Part shown: positions 44,249 through 51,926 of the stretch, piece by piece
How positions within the stretch are numbered: position 1 is the stretch's first letter
Layout of the letters: every line of letters begins with the position of its first letter
Source: Chitinophagales bacterium
GTDB taxonomy: Bacteria > Bacteroidota > Bacteroidia > Chitinophagales > BACL12
Reading direction: 5' to 3'
DNA: 64,000 bases
Assembly (NCBI GenBank): GCA_020636645.1
Contig: JACJXO010000001.1
Coordinates: forward strand, 434,001-498,000
Made by a program: the position numbers and the translations under genes
The notes under the pieces: generated by a model
Database searches by the model: none
Seen by the model: the letters and a program-made list of their open reading frames with translations, nothing else
Told to the model about the DNA's origin: nothing

Positions 44249-45070
44249 TCAGCCCAGGTCTTTTACGGATCTGCCGGAATGGCTTTCCGGATGTGTTTGA
44301 TGCAGATCCCAGTTCTTTTGAAAAAATGAAATGGCGTGATGAGCGGTCAGGTCGAACTGCACCGGCACCACAGAAACATAACCATTGTCCAGGGCCCACT
44401 CATCTGTATCATCACCCTGATCATAGTTCACAAATTTTCCTGTAAGCCAGAAGTAGCGATGTCCTCTCGGGTCATTTCGTTCATCGTACTCTTCCTCCCA
44501 TTTGGCTACCGCCTGCCTGCATATGCGCATACCCCTGATCTCCTGAACAGGCAGGGCGGGTATATTGACATTCAGCAGGGTGTTATCAGGCAAACCGTTT
44601 TCCAGTACCTGCCGGGCTATTTGGGATGCATAGTGTGCCGATGGTCTGAAATCAGCATCGTGTGCATAATCAAGCAATGAAAACCCAATAGCCGGAATAC
44701 CTTCTATGGCAGCTTCCATAGCTGCAGACATGGTACCTGAATAAATGATATTGATAGAAGAGTTGGAACCATGGTTGATACCTGACACACAAAGATCCGG
44801 TTTGTGATGTAGGATCTTGTCTTTTGCCAGTTTCACACAATCTACCGGTGTGCCGGAGCAGGCATAGGCTTCTACATCGCCAAACACGTCCACCTGCTGC
44901 AATCTGATAGGATCATTGATGGTGATGGCATGACCCATTCCCGATTGCGGTTTGTCAGGTGCCAGAACGATGACCTGTCCGATCTCTTTCATGGCTGCCA
45001 CCAGAGCGTGGATGCCCGGAGCATGAAAACCGTCGTCGTTGGTGACCAGAATGGTAGGTTTCTCTGCCAT
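44249..45070 (-). CDS. surE: 5'/3'-nucleotidase SurE
   Basis: The 273-residue metal-dependent phosphatase removes phosphate from nucleoside monophosphates and is linked to stationary-phase survival. The metal motif TNDDG (N11-G14), the active-site loop APDKPQSGMGHAIT, CSGTPVDCVKLA, and VSGINHGSNS are all present. It lies two bases after the PorE-like gene and one base before the small membrane gene. Confidence 0.96.
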   Translation of the reverse strand: MAEKPTILVTNDDGFHAPGIHALVAAMKEIGQVIVLAPDKPQSGMGHAITINDPIRLQQVDVFGDVEAYACSGTPVDCVKLAKDKILHHKPDLCVSGINHGSNSSINIIYSGTMSAAMEAAIEGIPAIGFSLLDYAHDADFRPSAHYASQIARQVLENGLPDNTLLNVNIPALPVQEIRGMRICRQAVAKWEEEYDERNDPRGHRYFWLTGKFVNYDQGDDTDEWALDNGYVSVVPVQFDLTAHHAISFFQKNWDLHQTHPESHSGRSVKDLG

Positions 45071-45072
45071 AC

Positions 45073-46929
45073 TCAGTCTATTCGTTCTTTGTTTCGGTAG
45101 GTGATAACTCTGGAGGTCTGAAAGCCTGCAGTAATAGCTGCTTCATGTGCTTTTAATGCTGTTTCATGATCCAGATTGATGATATAGAACTCCAGCACAT
45201 TACGGCCTGTTTGCCTGACACTAAGCTCTCCGAATCTGGCCAGTGAAGTAATGCGGGTATAATCAGGATCTTCAAAGGAGCCAATGAACAATTCATACGT
45301 AAGCATGCCGTCGTGTTGTTCTGAGTCATGTTCATCCCGGCCCTGTTCATTGTCAGCAGTGTCTTGCTCACCACCGGAGTTACCCGGAATATCATACTCC
45401 CATTCTGACTCATCTATATAATCATAATACTCCAGCAAACTCACTTCCATACTGCCGGTGGTGCTTCTGTACTGATCCAGAAAATCAACTACAGATTCCA
45501 TATAGCCATCCTTGCTGATATGCACACTGTACTGATGCCCTTCTTCAACAGGCAGAGTCACATGCCCGCTGAGGTCGGTTTCTGCTTCCATTACCCGATG
45601 ATCATTTTCATAGAGCACGACCAGGGCATCTGCCACCGGTTGAAGTCTCGCATTGATCACATTCAGATCAGCGACCGGCTTCAGAAAAGCCACCCGGTAG
45701 ATATCATCATTTCCTGCCCCTCCTGGTCTGTTGCTGCAGAAATAACCAGAACCTTTGGTCAGGATCAATCCGAAGTCATCCTGGCTGCTGTTAAGCGGCA
45801 AGCCCATGTTAACTGGTTTGCTCCAGTGCTGGCCATCTCTGGCAGACATGAAAATATCCAGACCACCAAAACCAGGCAGATAGTCTGATGAAAAGTACAG
45901 TATCTGCTGATCAGACAGGAAGGGATACATCTCATTTCCGGGAGTATTGACAGGAGCACCCATATTGATGGGTTCTGACCAACCATCGCCGGTGTTGATG
46001 CAATAATAGATGTCTGTGCCGCCAAAACCTCCGGGCATATCGCTCACGAACAGCAGCAGGTCACCTCCCGGCAAGACGAAAGGCTGCCCTACAGAGTAGG
46101 TCTTGTCGTTCCATTCAAAAGGTCGAAGTTTATAAACACTCAAACCATCTATCAGGCCTTCCATGATGCTGAGCTGCACCATCCGGTCTTTGTCTTTGAT
46201 CAGCCTGCCATGCAGATAATTATTCCTTGTGATGAAAATACGATCCAGCATCTGGTCATAGGATACTGCTGCATTATTGTATTGCTGGTTGATATCACGC
46301 AATGGCTGAACAGATGCCTGGTAATTAGTATTTTCTTCAGATACGTAGTATAGTGAATAGAATGGTGATCCAGAACCCGGATCATTTTCCTGTTTTTTGC
46401 CTTCCACACCCAGATCGCCATTGGATGAGAACATGATTCCGCGATTGATGAATGCGGGCGATATGTCAGAACCGGGAGTATTGATGCCCAATCCTTCTAT
46501 GAAGCAGGTATTCGTTCTGTCCTGGTTATTGATGGCATAATCACAGGTGCCCGCAAAGTAGTATCCCACCGGGTCAGCAGTTGCATAGAGCAGATAAGCC
46601 TCTTTAGCCAGATGGTACTTGCCGTTGTACTTCAGCAGGTGAGCATAGGAAAGTAAGGCAGGCATATCTTCCGGGTGAACCGTCAGGTATTTCTCGTACC
46701 AGTACTCTGCGGCTTTATGATCGCCCATTTGTTCCAGACAAACAGCCAGGTTGCGGTTGAGATCATCCTGGTAATGTTGTTGCAACAGGATCAGATAAAT
46801 GGCGGCACTTTCTGCGTAGGCGCCGGCTTCAAACAGCTTGTTGGCAGATTTGATGAAACGCTTCTCAGACTGACTCCATGTAATCAATGGAAGCAGCAGT
46901 AGCAGACCTATGGAAAACGATCTACGCAT
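45073..46929 (-). CDS. PorE-like TPR/PD40 protein with a C-terminal SPOR-like domain
   Basis: The protein has 618 residues. The signal peptide is MRRSFSIGLLLLLPLITWSQ. TPR-like helices (about 22-150) are followed by a PD40-type propeller (about 160-425; LFVSDMPGGFGGTDIYYC, LYFSSDYLPGFGGLDIF, FCSNRPGGAGNDDIY). A carboxypeptidase-regulatory beta domain comes next (about 430-515). In the T9SS protein PorE this order ends in an OmpA peptidoglycan-binding domain. Here, after an acidic linker, the last about 75 residues (LTYELFIGSFEDPDYTRI ...) resemble a SPOR domain instead. The start at 46929 is fixed by the signal peptide. It follows porP/sprF by one base. Confidence 0.8.
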   Translation of the reverse strand: MRRSFSIGLLLLLPLITWSQSEKRFIKSANKLFEAGAYAESAAIYLILLQQHYQDDLNRNLAVCLEQMGDHKAAEYWYEKYLTVHPEDMPALLSYAHLLKYNGKYHLAKEAYLLYATADPVGYYFAGTCDYAINNQDRTNTCFIEGLGINTPGSDISPAFINRGIMFSSNGDLGVEGKKQENDPGSGSPFYSLYYVSEENTNYQASVQPLRDINQQYNNAAVSYDQMLDRIFITRNNYLHGRLIKDKDRMVQLSIMEGLIDGLSVYKLRPFEWNDKTYSVGQPFVLPGGDLLLFVSDMPGGFGGTDIYYCINTGDGWSEPINMGAPVNTPGNEMYPFLSDQQILYFSSDYLPGFGGLDIFMSARDGQHWSKPVNMGLPLNSSQDDFGLILTKGSGYFCSNRPGGAGNDDIYRVAFLKPVADLNVINARLQPVADALVVLYENDHRVMEAETDLSGHVTLPVEEGHQYSVHISKDGYMESVVDFLDQYRSTTGSMEVSLLEYYDYIDESEWEYDIPGNSGGEQDTADNEQGRDEHDSEQHDGMLTYELFIGSFEDPDYTRITSLARFGELSVRQTGRNVLEFYIINLDHETALKAHEAAITAGFQTSRVITYRNKERID

Positions 46930-46930
46930 A

Positions 46931-47881
46931 TCAGAAGAAACGCGGGCTGACAAAACGTGTTGCCCGCTTATTCCATTGTAATGTTATAAAAACCTCGTGT
47001 GTTGACCCAAATACCGGCTGGGTCTCATCCAGTCGCTGATTATAGGCATACCCAACACCCAGAGCTCTGTCTGAAAGTGTATTGTTCAGGTCCAGAAAGA
47101 ACTCTCCTTTTATGGTCAGCGCCTCTACAGATTGCCAGGCAGCACCTAATTGCACCTGCTCTCTGAACAGGAGCTCCAGGCCACCTTCATACACGATTGG
47201 TGCGTGCAGATCATACCTGACCATACCATGCGGCAACAGGGCAACATTCCTGGAAAGCTGCAACATATAACCACCGGTCCAGTAAGCATGAATAGTTTGA
47301 ATGTATGGATCCAATTCGTTGAGTACCGGGGCAAGCGGGTCATTCTCGTCTGCCTTGCTGACCACATTAGGAACAGATAATCCGCTGTAAAACCGTTTGC
47401 TGTTGAACCACACACCCAGACCTGCATTGTAAGACATCAGTTGCCCGGGTACTCCGGTAAACGCAGGATCTCCATCCTGATACGCATCAAGCTGGGTATA
47501 ATTCAACCGGTAATTTGCTGCAGATAATTCCAGGCCTACAGCCAGGGTACCTGACCCCATATACATCCGGTAGGCATAGTCCAGTGCGTAGGTGGTTTTT
47601 TCGGTAGGGCCAATCTGGTCATGCAATAGCTTTCCGCCCAGCCCGATCTTACCATTGGCAAGCTGCGCATGCAGAATGACCGACTCTGTTCCGGGTGCAT
47701 CTTCCAGTCCTACCCATTGCCTTCTGGCCATGGCTGTTCCCTCCAGAGTACCCTGACTTCCGGCATAAGCGGGATTGAGCACCAGTTGATTGAACCTGTA
47801 CTGGTCAAATACCGGCTCGTTCTGTGTCTGCCCCAGAAGAGGCAGCAGCAGCAGGATCAGATATATGCACCTCCTGTTCAT
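46931..47881 (-). CDS. PorP/SprF-type T9SS outer-membrane protein
   Basis: The 316-residue protein has a signal peptide (about 1-20) and the family hallmark FDQYRFNQLVLNPAYAGSQG, followed by beta-barrel strands (GLGGKLLHDQIGPTEKTTYALDYAY ...) and a final aromatic residue. PorP/SprF proteins are outer-membrane partners needed for secretion or attachment of T9SS type B substrates; SprF serves SprB in Flavobacterium johnsoniae. Here it overlaps the CHU_C adhesin gene by four bases, which supports a dedicated substrate-channel pair. Confidence 0.92.
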   Translation of the reverse strand: MNRRCIYLILLLLPLLGQTQNEPVFDQYRFNQLVLNPAYAGSQGTLEGTAMARRQWVGLEDAPGTESVILHAQLANGKIGLGGKLLHDQIGPTEKTTYALDYAYRMYMGSGTLAVGLELSAANYRLNYTQLDAYQDGDPAFTGVPGQLMSYNAGLGVWFNSKRFYSGLSVPNVVSKADENDPLAPVLNELDPYIQTIHAYWTGGYMLQLSRNVALLPHGMVRYDLHAPIVYEGGLELLFREQVQLGAAWQSVEALTIKGEFFLDLNNTLSDRALGVGYAYNQRLDETQPVFGSTHEVFITLQWNKRATRFVSPRFF

Positions 47882-49062
47882 CTTCTCAGTACTATGCTTC
47901 CGGTCAACGGTTCAAAACCATTATTTAATTGCAAAAAATAATAATAGGTACCCTGTACCACTTCATCACTGGAGTTGGCTCCGTCTATGCTGATCTCTCC
48001 ATGCCATTTAAAGTCTGGTTCTGTGGTTCGGTAAACAAGCTGCCCCCAGCGATTGAAAATGCTTAATTCGAATCCGGGATATTGCACCAGGCCGTTGATC
48101 TCAAAGATCTCATTAAATCCATCATTATTCGGACTGAAAGAATCCGGAATATCAATATCCAGCATGGTAACAACTACCATGGCTGTATCACAATAGCTGG
48201 GCAGGTTGGCATCGCAAACTGAATAGAAAAATGTATCTGTTCCTGTTCCGATGGCCAGATACTTGATCATATTTGATTCTATACTCGCAAAACCAAGACC
48301 AGAAACCGGAATGATCTCACTGAGAACAAGGGCATCCCCATCGCCATCAAAATCATTGACAAGGACATCCAGCATGGTTTCGGAACCTGCATCCACCATG
48401 AAGGAATCATCCAGTGCTACAGGCGGAAAAAAATTGACCGTATCTACACGGATGAACAACCAGGCACTGTCACAATAGATGGAAGAGCCCGTCTTGCACA
48501 CACTGTATTGCAGAGAGTCCCATCCGGTATAGAAACCAGCCGGCGTGTACAGGATGCTGTCGGTCAGAATGACCACCGCAGTTCCGTTGGAAGGAGAGGT
48601 CACCACGGCAGTAACCAGATTTTCTGCATCCAGATTAATATCATTTGCCTGTACATCAGCTACTACAGAAGTGGCCACGGTGGTAATGACAGTATCATCG
48701 GATGCGATCGGATAATCAGGCAACGGAAGCACCGTCACAATGACCAGGGCAAAATCACATTCGGGTACGGGTTCTACTCCATTACAGACCTGGTAGCTGA
48801 AAGTATCCACCCCATTATAGTCAGGATCCGGAGTGTACCGGATGCTGTCATTATCCAGCAACTCAAGGCTGCCATTGGGTGGCGTAGTGTACAGGAAAGT
48901 AGTGGTAAGCCCACCACCCAGATTGATATCGTTGAACTGCACATCAATGACCACCTCCTCATCTTCATTCACGGTAACTACATCATCAACCGCTATCATC
49001 TGGGCATGTACGCCCGAGACAGCAGCAATGAGCAGCAGGAGAAACAGGTGGTGGCGTATCAT
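47878..49062 (-). CDS. Secreted protein with three cadherin/Ig-like repeats and CHU_C (type B) domain
   Basis: The protein has 394 residues. A signal peptide (MIRHHLFLLLLIAAVSGVHAQ) is followed by three repeats of about 90-100 residues (A.DD......V..DV..NDIN/DFDGD ... G.DTF.Y.VC). The type B sorting domain follows (IPDSFSPNNDGFNEIFEI ... FNRWGQLVYRT ... VVQGTYYYFLQL). It is predicted to be a surface adhesin exported by the T9SS. It overlaps the porP/sprF gene by four bases (ATGA-type), so substrate and channel partner are translationally coupled. It starts three bases after pruA ends. Confidence 0.9.
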   Translation of the reverse strand: MIRHHLFLLLLIAAVSGVHAQMIAVDDVVTVNEDEEVVIDVQFNDINLGGGLTTTFLYTTPPNGSLELLDNDSIRYTPDPDYNGVDTFSYQVCNGVEPVPECDFALVIVTVLPLPDYPIASDDTVITTVATSVVADVQANDINLDAENLVTAVVTSPSNGTAVVILTDSILYTPAGFYTGWDSLQYSVCKTGSSIYCDSAWLFIRVDTVNFFPPVALDDSFMVDAGSETMLDVLVNDFDGDGDALVLSEIIPVSGLGFASIESNMIKYLAIGTGTDTFFYSVCDANLPSYCDTAMVVVTMLDIDIPDSFSPNNDGFNEIFEINGLVQYPGFELSIFNRWGQLVYRTTEPDFKWHGEISIDGANSSDEVVQGTYYYFLQLNNGFEPLTGSIVLRR

Positions 49063-49064
49063 AT

Positions 49065-50690
49065 TCAGCTATGCAGGAATGGGTATCTGTAATCAGTAGG
49101 TGGTACGAACGTTTCCTTGATGGCCCGCGGAGAAACCCAACGAAGCAGGTTCAGAATGGAACCAGCCTTATCGTTGGTACCGGAAGCCCTGGCACCACCA
49201 AATGGTTGTTGTCCTACTACAGCACCAGTCGGTTTATCGTTGATATAGAAATTTCCGGCGGCATGACGCAGCAGGTTCACTCCCTCATTGATGGCATAGC
49301 GATCGCGGGAGAAGATGGCACCGGTCAGTGCATAAGGTGAAGTACTGTCAACAAGCTTCAGGGTGGCGGTCCACTCTTCTGCCGGATACACAAAGATGGT
49401 CAGCACGGGTCCGAATATCTCTTCACACATGGTACGGTATGCAGGATCCTTCGCCAGAATAACGGTGGGTTCAATGAAATATCCTTTGGTCTTGTCATGT
49501 CCTCCTCCGGCTATGATCTCCAGTCCGTCGGCTTTGGCCTGGTCAATATATCCGGCTATGCTGTCAAAAGCTTTCTCATCAATGACGGCATTGAAGAAGT
49601 TGCCAAAATCTTCCACACCTCCCATTTTGATGCTTGCCAGATCGGTCAGCATCTTTTCTTTGACTGCCGGCCATATATTGTCAGGAATGTATGCACGGGA
49701 CGCAGCAGAACATTTCTGACCCTGGAATTCAAATGCTCCCCTTACGAGTGCGGTGGCTACTTCCATCGCATCTGCGCTTTTGTGGGCTACTACAAAGTCT
49801 TTTCCTCCGGTTTCTCCCACGATACGCGGATAACTTTTGTATCCGGCTATGTTATTTCCAATCGTCTTCCAAATGGTCTGGAAGGTCTGGGTGGATCCTG
49901 TAAAGTGAATACCGGCAAAATCCGGGTGACTGAAGATCACTTCGCCGGCTTCTACTCCGCCCACATACACCAGGTTGATCACCCCATCAGGCAATCCTGC
50001 TTCGCGAAGGATCTCCATAATGACCCAGGCAGAATAGATCTCTGAGTTGGCAGGTTTCCAAACCACAGTATTGCCCATCAGAGCCGGTGCTGTAGGCAGA
50101 TTACCCGCTATTGAAGTAAAGTTGAACGGTGTCAGAGCAAACACAAAACCTTCCAGAGGCCGGTGTTCCATCCTGTTCCACATGCCCGGCTGACTTTCAG
50201 GTTGCTCGGCATAGAGCTGTGCCATGTACTGCACATTGAAACGCCAGAAATCTATGAGTTCGCAGGCAGCATCGATCTCTGCCTGAAAAGGATTCTTGCT
50301 TTGTGCCAGCATGGTGGCCGCATTCATCTTATATCTGTATGGGCCGGCCAGCAGATCAGCTGCTTTCAGGAAAATGGATGCCCGTTGTTCCCATGGGGTA
50401 TTCTCCCAGTCGTGCTTTGCGGCAAGTGCAGCATCTATGGCCTGCTGAATATGTTCCTTACCTCCCTTGTGGTAGTGACCAAGGGTATGACTCAGTTCAT
50501 GCGGTGGGTGCATGGTCACCGTTTTCCCGGTGCGTACCTCCTGGCCGTTGATGAACATCGGAATATCTGCTGTTGCTGCCTTTAGCTCGCTCAGAGCCTG
50601 TTTCAGCTTTTCTCTTTCGGGGCTGCCCGGAGCATATCCTTTCACCGGCTCATTAATGGCTGCAGGTACCCTGAAAAATGCATTGCTCAT
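49065..50690 (-). CDS. pruA: L-glutamate gamma-semialdehyde (1-pyrroline-5-carboxylate) dehydrogenase
   Basis: The 541-residue aldehyde dehydrogenase oxidises the product of proline dehydrogenase to glutamate with NAD. Motifs are FALTPFNFTSIAGNLP, FTGSTQTFQTIW, the general base in RIVGETGGKDF, and the catalytic cysteine in FEFQGQKCSAASRAY; GEEIFGPVL-type CEEIFGPVLTIF follows. The start at 50690 (MSNAFFRVPAAINEP) matches the family. The -7 box TATCTTTG is 19 bases upstream. The gene opens the minus-strand cluster reaching lpxB and is divergent from the CHAD gene. Confidence 0.96.
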   Translation of the reverse strand: MSNAFFRVPAAINEPVKGYAPGSPEREKLKQALSELKAATADIPMFINGQEVRTGKTVTMHPPHELSHTLGHYHKGGKEHIQQAIDAALAAKHDWENTPWEQRASIFLKAADLLAGPYRYKMNAATMLAQSKNPFQAEIDAACELIDFWRFNVQYMAQLYAEQPESQPGMWNRMEHRPLEGFVFALTPFNFTSIAGNLPTAPALMGNTVVWKPANSEIYSAWVIMEILREAGLPDGVINLVYVGGVEAGEVIFSHPDFAGIHFTGSTQTFQTIWKTIGNNIAGYKSYPRIVGETGGKDFVVAHKSADAMEVATALVRGAFEFQGQKCSAASRAYIPDNIWPAVKEKMLTDLASIKMGGVEDFGNFFNAVIDEKAFDSIAGYIDQAKADGLEIIAGGGHDKTKGYFIEPTVILAKDPAYRTMCEEIFGPVLTIFVYPAEEWTATLKLVDSTSPYALTGAIFSRDRYAINEGVNLLRHAAGNFYINDKPTGAVVGQQPFGGARASGTNDKAGSILNLLRWVSPRAIKETFVPPTDYRYPFLHS

Positions 50691-50708
50691 GTATCGTGGA
50701 ATTTGCTG

Positions 50709-50716
50709 CAAAGATA
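50709..50716 (-). promoter_or_regulatory. -7 promoter box (TATCTTTG) of pruA
   Basis: TATCTTTG on the minus strand, preceded closely by TTGAC, matches TAnnTTTG. It lies 19 bases before the start. Confidence 0.45.
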
Positions 50717-50808
50717 GTCAATTCGATGCGGGCGAGTCCATCCTGACAGCCATTGTGACCGGAATATTGGGTGATGTCAGCCAGAACAATTACTTTCATT
50801 TTCCGCAT

Positions 50809-51597
50809 ATGAAAAAAAAGGCACGCAAATCAACTGATTCTGCGCTGTGGGTGAAAGAAAACCTACAACAGTGGAAGAAGGATGTGCGTGCATATAAAAG
50901 GTGCGGCAAAGCGGAAGATCTCCACAAACTCAGGCTGGACTGCAAACGGCTCCAGGCATACGTGTACTTCCTGAAACTGGTAGCACCTGATCGTGTCAAA
51001 AGAAAGGAATGGAAGGCCTGGCATAATCTCTATGAGCTGTCTGGTAAGATTCGCGATCACCAGCAACACCATGATCTGCTGATCCGAATGCAATTTCCTG
51101 AGGTTGCTGACGCCCTGTTTCATCCCCGACTGACCGATTCCATGCATAAACAATGGAAAAAGGCATACAGGAAATCTTCTCCTTCTATCAATAAGGGGTA
51201 CCGGAAATTGATCCGCATTGCAGGCAACAGGAAAATCACGAAAGGCATGAATAAGGCCATCGTACATGGCTGGAAGGAACTGGAAGACATGCTGACCCAT
51301 GACAACTCTCAGTTTGAACTGCACGACCTTCGCAAAATGATCAAACGGGCATTATTTGCCCGTCAGTTTCTGACAGATAACAAGTACAAACAGCCCAAAA
51401 AGCTCATTACCTACTGCAAACGACTGGAAGAAATATTGGGGAAATGGCATGACCAGGAAAAGCTGGAGAAATGGATGACCGCCAATGGCTCTGGACTCTC
51501 CGGAGGAACCGCCCAGCATATCTGTGACCTAAGCCGTGCACAGCGACACACCTATATTGTTGATCTGGAGCGCATATTAGCTGAATTCAGATTGTAA
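50809..51597 (+). CDS. CHAD domain protein
   Basis: The 262-residue, all-helical, very basic protein has the two-fold repeat of the CHAD domain: DLHKLRLDCKRLQAYVYFL in the first half and ELHDLRKMIKRALFARQFL in the second. LGKWHDQEKLEKWM follows. CHAD domains bind inorganic polyphosphate through histidines and basic residues. No polyphosphate kinase or phosphatase is nearby. The start at 50809 (MKKKARKS) is chosen because the long frame upstream overlaps pruA in antisense. Confidence 0.9.
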   Translation: MKKKARKSTDSALWVKENLQQWKKDVRAYKRCGKAEDLHKLRLDCKRLQAYVYFLKLVAPDRVKRKEWKAWHNLYELSGKIRDHQQHHDLLIRMQFPEVADALFHPRLTDSMHKQWKKAYRKSSPSINKGYRKLIRIAGNRKITKGMNKAIVHGWKELEDMLTHDNSQFELHDLRKMIKRALFARQFLTDNKYKQPKKLITYCKRLEEILGKWHDQEKLEKWMTANGSGLSGGTAQHICDLSRAQRHTYIVDLERILAEFRL

Positions 51598-51608
51598 CTT
51601 TACCATAC

Positions 51609-51836
51609 ATGCGATCAAAGAATCTCCTGTCACTGTTTTGTGCCGCCCTGCTGATGCTCAGTGCCGCCGGCTGTACCATATGCTCTACCTGCACCTACTC
51701 CTACTATTATTATGGAGTGGAATCTACCTACGAAGAGCAATACTGCGGAAGCAGGTACGAAGTGCGCAACTTCGAAGATGATTTCATAGATGGTGCACAG
51801 CAGCAAAACGTCAGTGCAGATTGCAACCGGCACTGA
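51609..51836 (+). CDS. Small cysteine- and tyrosine-rich lipoprotein
   Basis: The 75-residue protein has a lipoprotein signal with lipobox LSAAGC (C22), followed by TICSTCTYSYYYYGVESTYE. The mature part of about 54 residues has several cysteines and a run of tyrosines. Similar very small lipoproteins are common in Bacteroidota, but I do not recognise a family. It begins 11 bases after the CHAD gene and may be cotranscribed with it. Confidence 0.65.
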   Translation: MRSKNLLSLFCAALLMLSAAGCTICSTCTYSYYYYGVESTYEEQYCGSRYEVRNFEDDFIDGAQQQNVSADCNRH

Positions 51837-51926
51837 TCTTCCACAATCCTGTACACCCTAGAGCGTTTCTGCACAATAGCCGCCTGTTAACACAAATGGC
51901 ATATTGTATTTTTACCTCCACCTCAC

